DNA from: Diplocarpon mali
Taxonomy: Eukaryota; Ascomycota; Leotiomycetes; Helotiales; Drepanopezizaceae
Direction of reading: 5' to 3'
NCBI GenBank assembly: GCA_024741835.1
Contig: JAENRP010000064.1
Location: 55,582-119,581 of the forward strand
Length of the DNA stretch: 64,000 nt
Position numbers and translations under genes: made by a program. The notes under the pieces were generated by a model that was not told the origin of the DNA, did not search any database, and saw nothing but the letters and a program-made list of their open reading frames with translations. Positions 45,729-55,227 of the stretch are shown here, piece by piece. The first letter of the stretch is position 1; each line of letters opens with the position of its first letter.

Positions 45729-46297
45729 ACTGAGTATCAGTGTACGTTTCTTGAAAAAATATGTCTCTCGAAAGAAATGATTACGCCTATGCGCTTAGTG
45801 GTCCTTGGAAGACCGCAATTGCTAATTTAGAGCTTTGTATCATGACAACGGTGTCGACGAGGTATGTGTGAAATAGATGAAATATTGCTACCCCAGACCC
45901 TCCCCCGCATTTAGAGTGGGTACACCCTGCACACCCGAGTTTCCGCACGGTGATGGTTGCCGGGACCTGTTCTACCTAAATGTATAGTTCCCCCCTAAAG
46001 CCAAGCAATGAGAATTTCATGCTTTCAAGTAACTGAATTTTGACGCGTCGTATATTGTTCTAGGGAACTGATGTGTGGGCAATAGGAGAACTGCTGATAT
46101 TAGTCATGTTTATCAATGCTCAGCCCGAGAATAAGTTATTGGTTGTACGTAGGAAGTTACCGCTAGATAATTTTGAGACTAATTCAAAAGATTATGATTC
46201 TGAATGCCTAGCTAGATAACTTTATAAAGCGAAATATGTGATGACGTCTGCCATGGATAGGTAAGTACAGGCGACATGAAATCAGCAAGCTCGCTAG
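45729..46297. promoter_or_regulatory. Divergent intergenic region, monooxygenase and JmjC genes
   Basis: About 570 bp of AT-rich DNA between the two divergent ATGs, so it should hold both promoters. No further element was recognised. Confidence 0.5.
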
Positions 46298-47362
46298 ATG
46301 CCGAAGCTCAGCCGAAACTGCTCCCGAAACCTGGTCGGCAGGCTTGTAACGAGCTTCCTCAAAATGATGATCAAGCTGTTAGAATTCACAAGAAGCTCAC
46401 GACATTTCAAACGCTTCTACAGTTCTCACAATGCTTATGTTCCCATCCAGTCTATCACCGGGCCATTGGAATCGGTCGGCCTCGAAGAATTCCGTGCCAA
46501 AGCCTTCCTTCCAGAGAAACCCCTAGTGATCACCGCCCCGTTTGCTCAAGGTGCATCCCATTCAATTCCAGCAGCAAGTAAATGGTTCGCCCATGAGTCT
46601 ATCAGCAATGGATCTCAAATATCACATACAAGTAGACGGGTCCTAAGCCAAAGCTACTTTTCTGACTTCGCCTCCACCATTTTACCTTACGAGCTCACTA
46701 CACCGGTTGATATTTCGAAAACACCTCTTTCGGCAGACTCCTACGAACATTTACCCATGTTGAAGCACTTCCTGCGAAATTCAGGCGGGAAAACCTTTCA
46801 CCGCTTCTCAGCGCCTCTGTCCCTCTTTCTACAAGCCAGTTCTGCGTTGTGCCCATGTCCACCATCGCTCTATATCGCGCAAGCGCAGCTTTTCGATCTG
46901 CCTAGTGCCCTACAAGCCGACTTACCAACCCCATACCTGGTTATACATGCTGGAAAAGGTGATGTCTACGATGCCAATATCTGGATGGGAATACCTCCGA
47001 CATATACGCCGTTACACAAAGATCCAAATCCGAACTTGTTCGTGCAATTGGCGAGTCAGAAACGTGTGCGGCTGTTTAGGAAGAGCATCGGGGATGCAAT
47101 CTTCAGAGATGTGAGAGAGCGAATGGGGCAAGCGGGATTAAGTGATGCAATCAGAGGGAATGAGATGATGGAGGGGCTCGAGAGCATATACACGAAGGAG
47201 GCTGTTTGGAGTGAGGATATAAATGGGAGAATCTTGGGGGGAGAAGGGTTGGAAGCTGTCGTTGGTCCAGGGGATGCGCTCTTTATACCTAAAGGATGGT
47301 GGCATAGTTTTATGAGCGTGGGGAGTGATGTGACAGCCTCTGTGAACTGGTGGTTCCGGTAG
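46298..47362 (+). CDS. JmjC/cupin_8-domain 2-oxoglutarate-type dioxygenase, probably mitochondrial
   Basis: Single exon, 354 aa from the first ATG. A second pair of Met at codons 23-24 (46364) gives MMIKLLEFTRSSRHFKRFYS, a basic amphipathic N-terminus of mitochondrial-presequence type with an R-F-Y-S cleavage-like site; I think this is the likelier start. The cupin/JmjC fold shows the Fe(II) ligands HKD at about 239 (TYTPLHKDPNPNLFVQL) and the distal His at about 336 (GDALFIPKGWWHSFMSV). The sequence ends DVTASVNWWFR, typical of the small JmjC hydroxylase group rather than of histone demethylases, which carry PHD or JmjN modules absent here. Substrate is unknown; protein or tRNA hydroxylation is possible by family analogy. 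Confidence 0.85.
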   Translation: MPKLSRNCSRNLVGRLVTSFLKMMIKLLEFTRSSRHFKRFYSSHNAYVPIQSITGPLESVGLEEFRAKAFLPEKPLVITAPFAQGASHSIPAASKWFAHESISNGSQISHTSRRVLSQSYFSDFASTILPYELTTPVDISKTPLSADSYEHLPMLKHFLRNSGGKTFHRFSAPLSLFLQASSALCPCPPSLYIAQAQLFDLPSALQADLPTPYLVIHAGKGDVYDANIWMGIPPTYTPLHKDPNPNLFVQLASQKRVRLFRKSIGDAIFRDVRERMGQAGLSDAIRGNEMMEGLESIYTKEAVWSEDINGRILGGEGLEAVVGPGDALFIPKGWWHSFMSVGSDVTASVNWWFR

Positions 47363-48230
47363 TCTGTATCGAGTTTAGACCGCCGTGATAACTACATTGA
47401 GCTACTTACTGTGCTTGCATCACGAGATCTGGGAGTTAGAGGATCGGGTGCTTCAGTTCTGACGAGGATTACTACTATGAAGACATTTGCACTTTGGAAT
47501 AGCAAGCGACGGATCTGTTGACAATTATCCAAGTAGCTAGCTTTGGTTAAATAAAACTGTCTGAGCAATGTAAGAAAAATGTACTTTACGAGATTATCTT
47601 ACTACCAAAAAACGCTGGGTCTCTTGGCCTGCCAGAAGCTCAATGATATGAACAAGAAGACTGAAACAAAGATCCAAGATCTTATAAAAGAATATATGTA
47701 GTGTGGAAAAACTTACTCTATAAGTTCACAGACTGCTCGCACCCGCTTTGTGTTTGCAGTCATGTGGACGACTAGCCACTTCAAGGCAATCACTGTGTTG
47801 TCTGCACCTGATGAATGCTTTTGGTGTAGACACTACTTGGTGTCTGTTCAAGAAAACAGCTTGCGACTCCAATGCTGTCCAATTTTACCTCTGAGGCGGT
47901 TTCCAAGTCTGTCAATTTACACGTTAAATTTATTACTGTAATTGGCACTGCGTTGTATCATGTCCAGCTTTTTTACTATTGCCATAGAGGTACTCTTCAG
48001 CAATTTCAATATCTTGGAATACTAAATACTGTCAAATCAAGTAAGAAATACGCCTCTGCAAAAGCTACAAATTTTGTACAGTAACTTTTCTTTCCTTTCC
48101 TTACGCTGTATAAGTCAGGCTCAATCGAGATTTTCGAGAGCGTATCATGCGCCTTCAGATGCCGAATCTTCTCCTTGTTCCAGGACGCCAAAGCAGATCT
48201 TCGTATCATATCCTTATTACAGGTTCCAAA
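47363..48230. other. Convergent 3' flanks
   Basis: About 870 bp between convergent JmjC and Ccc1 genes. AT-rich; no supported gene. Confidence 0.55.
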
Positions 48231-49246
48231 TCATGTGTGGGGAACAATGCCTTCGTCACGGCTAAACAGATGCACCAAGCCCATCGCTGATCCTGCCGCT
48301 GCACTGCCAACGACAACCATTTGTACACCTCCCCAGCATCCATTACGAAAATTTTTTCCTCCGACCCAACCTACGACAGCGCAGGTCTTCAGGTACCCGA
48401 AAAGGAATAGCGCGACTATCATGACACCGATCGAGATGTACAAGCCCTCATGTACCTGGCTCTTGCCAACGAAAAAGTAAGGAATGAGAGGTAAGAGGCC
48501 ACCAAGAAAATACGCAAGAGCGATTGTCATCGCAGATGTCAAGGCACGAGATGATGCTGGTTCTTCCTCACAATGCTGGAATTGCATAATAAAGTCGACT
48601 AGACGTGGCGAGCCTCCGAGATGGTATGTGAGGTCTTTCAAAGTCGCTGTGGGCAGCCCGAATGGCTGGAAGACTTGGGTGATGTTCTGCATGACGGCTT
48701 GAGGATTCGTTGCAACCAACATCTCAGTCTCTGCCCGTTGGGCGTGGTAAGAAGCACTTGTAGGGATTAGCATATCGTAACATTCCGGAGTGTACTGGAG
48801 ACTTACGATTCGCTCTTAGCCCCGAGATACCCTCCCAGTCCCATCGAAATCGCTCCAGCAATCAACTCTGCGAATCCTCCATAGATGACGACATCGGGAT
48901 TTCCAAGAGCAGACAGGCCGGCTGTCAAGGCAAATGGAACTGTGAGGCCATCAGATAAACCAATCGTTGCATCTGAGATCACTCTAGCATCGATTCTGAA
49001 GCCGTTCTTCTTTTTTGTTTTCTCGGTCCTTGGGTTCATGCTCTGCTGCGATTCAATGTCTGTTTCCGAGTCTATGGAGATACTCCACCGAAGAGCTTCA
49101 TTTGATCTATAGAGGTCTGACTGGTCGAGTAACGGTTGTCGAGAGCCATTACAAGAAGCGGTAGTTCCGTAATTGGTTGTGGAGGGAGCGGCTTCTGGAG
49201 TAACTTTCAAGCGGAAGAACAAATTTTTGAGCCCAACGAGCGACAT
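48231..49246 (-). CDS. CCC1: Ccc1/VIT1-type vacuolar iron and manganese transporter
   Basis: Two exons, 49246-48807 and 48756-48231 (50-nt intron), 321 aa. Moves cytosolic Fe2+/Mn2+ into the vacuole, protecting against iron overload. After a hydrophilic N-terminal region of about 95 residues (Ser/Asn-rich, then RTEKTKKKNGF) comes the hallmark first helix VISDATIGLSDGLTVPFALT and GGFAELIAGAISMGLGGYLG. The soluble metal-binding loop follows (SESASYHAQRAETEMLV onward, with Glu/His pairs and CEEEPASSR). Three more membrane helices end the protein (MTIALAYFLGGLLPLIPYFF; GVMIVALFLFGYL; GVQMVVVGSAAAGSAMG). The start is the first ATG of the frame; earlier codons in frame begin TTG. Confidence 0.93.
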
Positions 49247-50798
49247 GGCACTGGTTGGGGAGGGCTTGATCAAGGGTGTGTCCTGCGAATAATTGCTCTG
49301 TGGATCGTACGGTCTAGAAGAGCGATACTGGTATTTCTTAGTAACTAGGTTGTTGTGGTTATCACGATCCGTCTTAGCTTTGAGGCTTTCGCGCCGGGAA
49401 ACAACACCATCCTGTTTTCTGAGGGATTGGCTGCTTTTATATAGAAATCAAAGTTTACATAGCTCCTACACAAGCATTAAGCTTGTCTGGTGGTTTAGCA
49501 TTCATTGGGGTATTGCTGACTCTGCCCGAATTGTAACGGCTTTGATTGGCCGAGGTGTTGCTCAGGGAAGAGTCCTGATTGGGCCGTGGTGATGGAAGTC
49601 TTGTTACGAAATTCTTACTGCAACTTGCAGTCTCTTCAACGTCCCTGGTTACAGATGGCTCTAGATGAATAATGCCCGTGTCTTGATTGGCTACGAGCTA
49701 AATCTCTATCAAACCCTCTGAGGGTATCAGAGTTGCGGAATTCCGTGGCGGTCCCGAGAACAAACACGCTTCTCACATGATATTGCCTTGCTCAGAGACA
49801 ATGCTGTTGCTTGCGAGATGAACCCGGTGCCATCGCTTCTACACCATGCTAAAGTTTCAGGATAGGGCTTCTGCATTTTACATACATCTTATCATCAAGT
49901 TGTTTCCCCTGCAAAATATAAACAGCCACCCCTTGTCTGTCTTCCTGGCGTGCTTTGTTGATCTACGGAAGATTTCGCTACGCAATGACGGGCTACAGGT
50001 GTTGGACTTGGAATTCTAGAGTTGTGGTCAGGCTAATGACTTGCATGCGACGGTATGCAAAACCTTACCTAATTCAATCAAACAAAGGCAGTAATACTTC
50101 TAATGTACTGGATCTGTGGATCGGCACAGATTGACAAGGCCTGCCGAGCGTTGACTCAAGCATCGACAGTACCGCTTCGGCTGTTGTCTGATCTGCCGGC
50201 CCCGGATAACGGGCTTAATAAACTTGAATGTGGACTAGCGTGTACACTCTGATTTCGACGGGTTGCCGATCTTCGAGCCACTTCTGGGCCTTTCTGCTCC
50301 CTCACCGCGAAGCAACCAGCGGTGACTTTGCCCACAAGGCTCCAAAAAGTACAGAGCTTTCTCACCACCAGATTTCTCCCCATCGGATATGGCCGCTTCC
50401 AAGCCATGTCATTCCACTAGAAAGAAACAAAATCAATACCTTTCACGCCTTGGACTTTGACAGAACACGTGCGTGAAAATTTCCATGAACGAGCGAGATT
50501 TTAGAGCTTTCCGAGTGTAGCTTGGAAATTAGTACGCATGATGCCACACTGCTAATCTCTACGAAGCCAGATCTGCTAAATTCTTTATCCCAGACGCAAA
50601 GAGGGATATCTGAACTAGAAGGCTTGACGCAAAGACGAGCTTTTTGCTTTTGAATGTTAATAGAGCCAAGGTCAGCACGCAAGCCTCCCGTGCCTTTTTC
50701 TTATCACTCGAACTATTGCGGAAGTAAATCCTCAGCTGCGCTGGGCCCTGTCTGCGTTACTGATGTTGCCGCTCACGGATTTTTTTTAATTTCGAGTA

Positions 50799-50905
50799 CG
50801 GTGGATCGTAAAACCCATAGATAGATCAAGAAAGCCAATGTGCGAATGCTAGAAGCCGAGTGGCTAGAAAACTGCTCGAAGCGTGATCTACTGCATAGAG
50901 TACCG
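50799..50905 (-). mobile_element. TA-flanked miniature inverted-repeat element, copy C
   Basis: 107 bp bounded by TA (50797-50798 and 50906-50907). Its left end CGGTGGATCGTAAAACCC, read in reverse complement, matches the right end of copies A and B, including the ATGGG word beyond it, so it sits in the opposite orientation. The flanked 18-mer at 50793-50810 equals that at 22631-22648 except for two G-to-A changes. The other end (TACCG before TA) matches only over about four bases, so this copy is the most decayed. Confidence 0.5.
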
Positions 50906-51175
50906 TACTGGGGGGGAGGGGGAATGCCCAATATAAAACGGCCCACTTTAATTATTTCGTAAGGTTTGAGGCTGCTAGTAAATTCCCTAAACGGCTGGAA
51001 TCCCGACTGGTCAGTGGGCTGTGGCCCTGGTTTTGACTCGGGGGGAAGAAAAGAAAAGTTGAGGGTGAAAAAGTACGAACTCTAACCACTCGGGACACCA
51101 AGCGAAGAAGCATAACAGACGCCTGAGAACTTGAAATGAATACAAAAACGGTCCGATTGATTTTGACTTTGAGTA

Positions 51176-51298
51176 CAGCGGAATCACGCATTGGACAATC
51201 TTTGAGCCGATCGGATTCTAGCAATTGGACATTCTATCACTGTCTGAAAGTATATCTAATCATCATGGAGTGTGATTTATGGGGGTTTGGATCCACCC
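51176..51298 (+). mobile_element. TA-flanked miniature inverted-repeat element, copy B
   Basis: 123 bp bounded by TA (51174-51175 and 51299-51300). The inverse of its right end, GGGTGGATCCAAACCC, matches the terminal sequence of copy C. The stretch 51246-51306 aligns with copy A (GTATATCT, then GTGATTTATGGG, then ATCCACC) at the same distance from the left end. Non-coding; probably mobilised in trans by a Tc1/mariner/pogo-type transposase. Confidence 0.6.
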
Positions 51299-52179
51299 TA
51301 CTCGAATGAGTGTCGCTGTGTCTCTAAGGTCAAGGGCTCGCTTACTCCCGCATGGTGCTGAGGCTGACACCGCTTTATATTCGCGTAAGCCGGTCGCATC
51401 CTTGAGGATGACTCGGCTATCTTCTTTCTTCTGCACAGGATCTCGATTCACACAGGACCTGCGCAGGTGCAAACCCTCTCCAATTGTGGATACCTCTCCA
51501 GCGCCCGCGGCGAAGAGCAGAACGATAACGCCCGTGAAGCTCGATTGCGTTTTGGGACTCCTGCGAACCTGAGCCTTTTCCCTTGACTGATCAGAAGAAA
51601 CGCCCTGATTCATCGGGGAGGTTGCGGTGAGGGTGGTAGGGAATACCTTCAATGCGAGCAAGTCAATGCGTCCCTTGTCTACGAGATTTCTCCGCACCTA
51701 TTTTTGGTAAGTACCTGGAGCACGCGCGTGTTAGCCGTGACTAGAGTTACCAGGACATCCGGCCAGCCTCAGCACCACATAGGAGCTAACAGGAAGCGCG
51801 TCTCAAGACCTGTAGTCCGCGAGCTGATCGACCTCCAGCTCCTCAGCGCCAACGGCACAGCCAACCAGCCTGCATTGGTTCAAGGTCTACTAGAGTCAAG
51901 TCATCTCCTACAGTCTCGTCTTAGTTCTAAGCATTCAAGGGCTACGTTGACAGCTGTAAGAATAGACACCGCTGCCCGGCGGGCTAACGAAGTTGATCAG
52001 TTACTGCCCTCCAAATCATATCTGTTCAACTTCTCACACGTCATGAAAATCGTAAGATTTCCACTGATACAAGGTTTTTACCCGTCAAACAAAAGGGGTA
52101 TCATTTTCTTGCCTGCGACTTCAAGCTTCCCAACAAAATAATCCGCCTAGACAATACCACCGACCGGCAATTTGTGCAT

Positions 52180-53408
52180 TCATCTCTTAGAGCTTTTCCT
52201 CCTCCCATTCCAGGCCCTAATCACCTCCCCACCCTCCTTCGCATTCACCCGCGCCCAGCCACTTCTCTCTTTGCTTAGATGTCTCTCAGCCTCATCCCCT
52301 ATATCGTCCATCATGTCACCACCGATGCTCGTCCCATGAGCCCAATCCAGCAAGCCCCACGGCGCGAAATTTCCTCTTCCGTAGCCTTGGCTGTGTAGAT
52401 CTTGCCTGCGGGCGATGCCGCCAAGTAAAATACCAGGAATAGCTGTGTATCCGGAATGAGTGAGAGTTTCCTCGAGGGTGACAATCGAGAGGAGAATGAG
52501 GTAGGTGAGCATATGGTCGCGGAAGATGATAGAGGGAATGTAGGTAGGGATGAAGCGTAATAGAACGTAGGAGAGCGGGTGGTCGTAATGTGCCGTGAAG
52601 CTGTAAGGCGCTGTAATAGAGTGAAAATAGGTGTTGTGGAGTTTGCTGACGTATGTCTCAGACTCAGGGTGCAATACGAATCGATGGATGTAGTATTGGA
52701 TGACCTGTGTGCTGTTAGTGGCTCGTAAGGAAGGACGCCTAGTTCGCACGTAATGATCTGGTCGTCGTCGAGGGCAATAATTTTATATAAAGATCTGAGC
52801 ACAGATATTCGTCCAAGTCATCCCTTTCCAATATGGAATTGTAGAGAGTGGCAGATCGCTTACCTCGCGAAGGACTAGCCCTCTCGCGACATCCTTGAAT
52901 ATCGACCATGGCATAGGCAGAGTCGTTGTGATTCTCAACGCGCTCCGCACATGCAGCACGTTTGTCAACAAGCCTTCAATCGCAGCTTGTATTGCAACGC
53001 CAAAACAGATGTTGAATACGCTCAGCCCAGCCACCTGGAACCAAGGAGGACTTCTGCGACTTTTCCTCTTCCCGCGCACCCCTCCTGTCCTGGTAGGTAG
53101 TGCTGGCGCGCCCTGTATTTTGATACCGACGGCCAGACTCGGGATGACCGAGTCGAAGATGAGAAAGAGGATCGAAGGCACTAAGAAGAAGAGGGCGCGG
53201 ACTGCGAGCGTGCCCACGACCTCAACCTCTAGTGGAGGCTGGCTCAAGACGAGTGTGCTCCATGTCTGTGCTGGTTAGCTAAAACTGCGTGTTTGACTCA
53301 ATGGGATCATACCATGTAGAAGAAGAGCAGGTTGAGGGAGGTGCTATAGTTGGCCAATGAGGTCGAGAGCAGAAATCCCACTACCGGGATAGATAGCGAA
53401 ACGCCCAT
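52180..53408 (-). CDS. Fatty acid hydroxylase/sterol desaturase superfamily membrane protein
   Basis: Three exons: 53408-53313, 53265-52864, 52704-52180; 1023 nt, 340 aa. Members use a di-iron centre held by His boxes to hydroxylate or desaturate lipids in the ER membrane. Membrane helices: MGVSLSIPVVGFLL start, AVRALFFLVPSILFLIF, and VAGLSVFNICFGVAIQAA. His boxes begin at the third exon: IHRFVLH (H173, H178), LHNTYFH (H189, H194) and HYDH (H205, H208), with later THSG and WAHGTSIGG. The second intron is 159 nt (52863-52705), long for this locus. It is required because it joins LVLRE to VIQYYIHR, the family's expected sequence, while the intervening DNA has stops in the reading frame. Substrate is not predictable. 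Confidence 0.87.
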
Positions 53409-55227
53409 GATTTCGGGTTATCTTTGAGGCTACGACCTGTCGCGACTCTCGAGGCTGTGTGGAGCCCGAGTGTCTGGTTAAGGAGTCAATGAGTATGAAG
53501 CTTGCGGCAATCTATAGCGAGGATACCGATTGACGAGAGTATTCTGCCACGGCTCGGAGAATACGCACTCAGTGTTTTCGTCAGGGCAAAAATCTCCGCG
53601 AGATCAACACGCGATAAATACTGGTTGATACCATTATGACGTCGTCGTCGCTCCCAAGCAGGATTACTACAGCGGTGCCGGAAATCTTGGTACCAAAGCC
53701 TCGCGTAAACCCATCCGAGCTTTCGTCTGTTTATCTACTTCAGGGGTTGGATCGATGCCTAGCACCGGTCGTAACGTACGTACGTTACAGCGGGTATTGG
53801 TAAAGTATCTGAGCACCCACGTACGGTACGGAGCACGGGCATGGAACGGACCTTTCCTAGGGAAGGGCGGTAGGTATATCACCATGTAGCTTATGCTCCT
53901 GGCACTTTGGAGATGTGATGACGGTGCCGTTTTTTTTTGGGCGTGGAGACGCCGAGCTGATCCTGATTTCGATCCAGCACCACCAGCACCACCATCCCCT
54001 CTGTCTGTTTTGTTCATTCGCCTCGCCGACTCTTCTGCCAAACTGCCTAGGTAGGTGGGTAGACGTATGAACCATGGCAAGGCCACACTTTGCAGGCCCC
54101 GTTCTCCCGACTGCCCATCTCCCCATACGGGGTGCCTCCATAGATCTCGAGCGCGCAGCACCCACCACAAGTCTCAGTGCCCTTCTCAGGCCCCGGCCGG
54201 CTTGCCCTCCTTCCTCTGCCCAAGCCACAGCGAAAGAAACCGAAAAAGAGAAGAGAGAGCGCTGCCCCGCGTGTTCGTTCTCGTGCGCCATGTTAGGAGG
54301 ATTCCCTCTCCATGCAGATCTGCCATTCCGTCTGGCTTCATCGTGCCCTTCCTCGTGCTCCGAAAGGTGCACGGCCATCCCCCCGACCCAACCTCCCCAC
54401 CGTACTGTGTGCTTGGTGGCTACTCCGAAGTAGATACACTTCTTCATCACCCTGGACCTGGAAGTATTGGGAGTTACCCCTGACTAGAGGCCCCCAATAG
54501 TTAGCCCCTTTGCCCGCGCGCTACCATCTTCTGTCAATAGAGACCCACACTTCCGAGAAGCGATTGGTTCCCACCGTGGGCACGCAGCGGACTTAGAGGT
54601 CTCCGTACTCATTCGTACGGTAGACTGGTAGCACAGTAGGTGTGTATAGGATCTTGGCTGTATGATTGTCCCATAGTATTGGATTGGATTGCATTCCCCC
54701 GCCGATTAGCTGTGTCGGCTGCAAGTCATCTGCCGCCGAGTAAATCCGACTAAATATCCCTTCGCCTGCCTCTTCTCAGGAGACTCATGCGCACGCTTCT
54801 TCCTCGCGGCTACTCATACGTGCGTCCCGTCTCGTCTTCCCCCTTCCCCCTCCCAAGAAAACCCGCGTACCTCAACCAACCACTACCGCGTCTATCACCT
54901 GCATGATTAAGTCAAGTCCCGCCAACCATGTCTCTGTTCGCATAGCTCCTGCCCCAGATCATTCGTCCAACCTGATCGGAAACAGTCACCCGCCTCGAAA
55001 CCCCGGCGGCCCCTTCCCCGACACGCTTCCTTCCCTTTGTCGCGTTGGAATTGGGAAAAGTCAATGCATCCACCGACCTGCTAGACACCCGCAAATTACC
55101 TGCCACACAGTCTCCCTTGGACAGAACCACTAATGATCTCCGGGCATTGCATCTGGCCTGCAGAAAACCGGTTCGGCCTGAATAATCATAATATTAATAC
55201 TAGCCTGGACACGAAAGCCCCGTGGTG
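53409..55227. other. Intergenic region, GC-rich, divergent promoters
   Basis: About 1.8 kb between divergent genes. Several overlapping frames (53857-54450 minus, 54055-54483 plus) are Arg/Pro-rich translations of GC-rich DNA with no family motif. An 18-bp palindrome lies at 53771-53788. Confidence 0.5.
53771..53788. repeat. Perfect 18-bp palindrome
   Basis: GTAACGTACGTACGTTAC equals its own reverse complement. Lies about 360 bp upstream of the hydroxylase ATG and 1.4 kb upstream of the alpha/beta hydrolase. Could be a dimeric-regulator site or a cruciform; the sequence does not decide. Confidence 0.9.

Larger units (their letters stand above)
49247..52179. other. Gene-poor region with transposon relics
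   Basis: About 2.9 kb. Minus-strand frame 51263-51697 (144 codons) overlaps the end of a MITE copy and shows no family signature. Contains two MITE-type copies (separate entries) and a polypurine run near 50911-50920. The left end is the Ccc1 promoter and leader. Confidence 0.5.

Noticed and set aside
40376..49246. A secondary-metabolite cluster around the monooxygenase, dioxygenase-like and JmjC genes
   Set aside because: No polyketide, peptide or terpene synthase and no cluster-specific regulator is present, and the block is interrupted by housekeeping genes (CK2 beta, Ccc1).
51263..51697. 144-codon minus-strand frame
   Set aside because: It overlaps the end of a MITE copy and has no recognisable domain.
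53857..54483. Long frames on both strands upstream of the alpha/beta hydrolase
   Set aside because: They occupy the same GC-rich DNA on opposite strands and have no family motif; non-coding is more likely.
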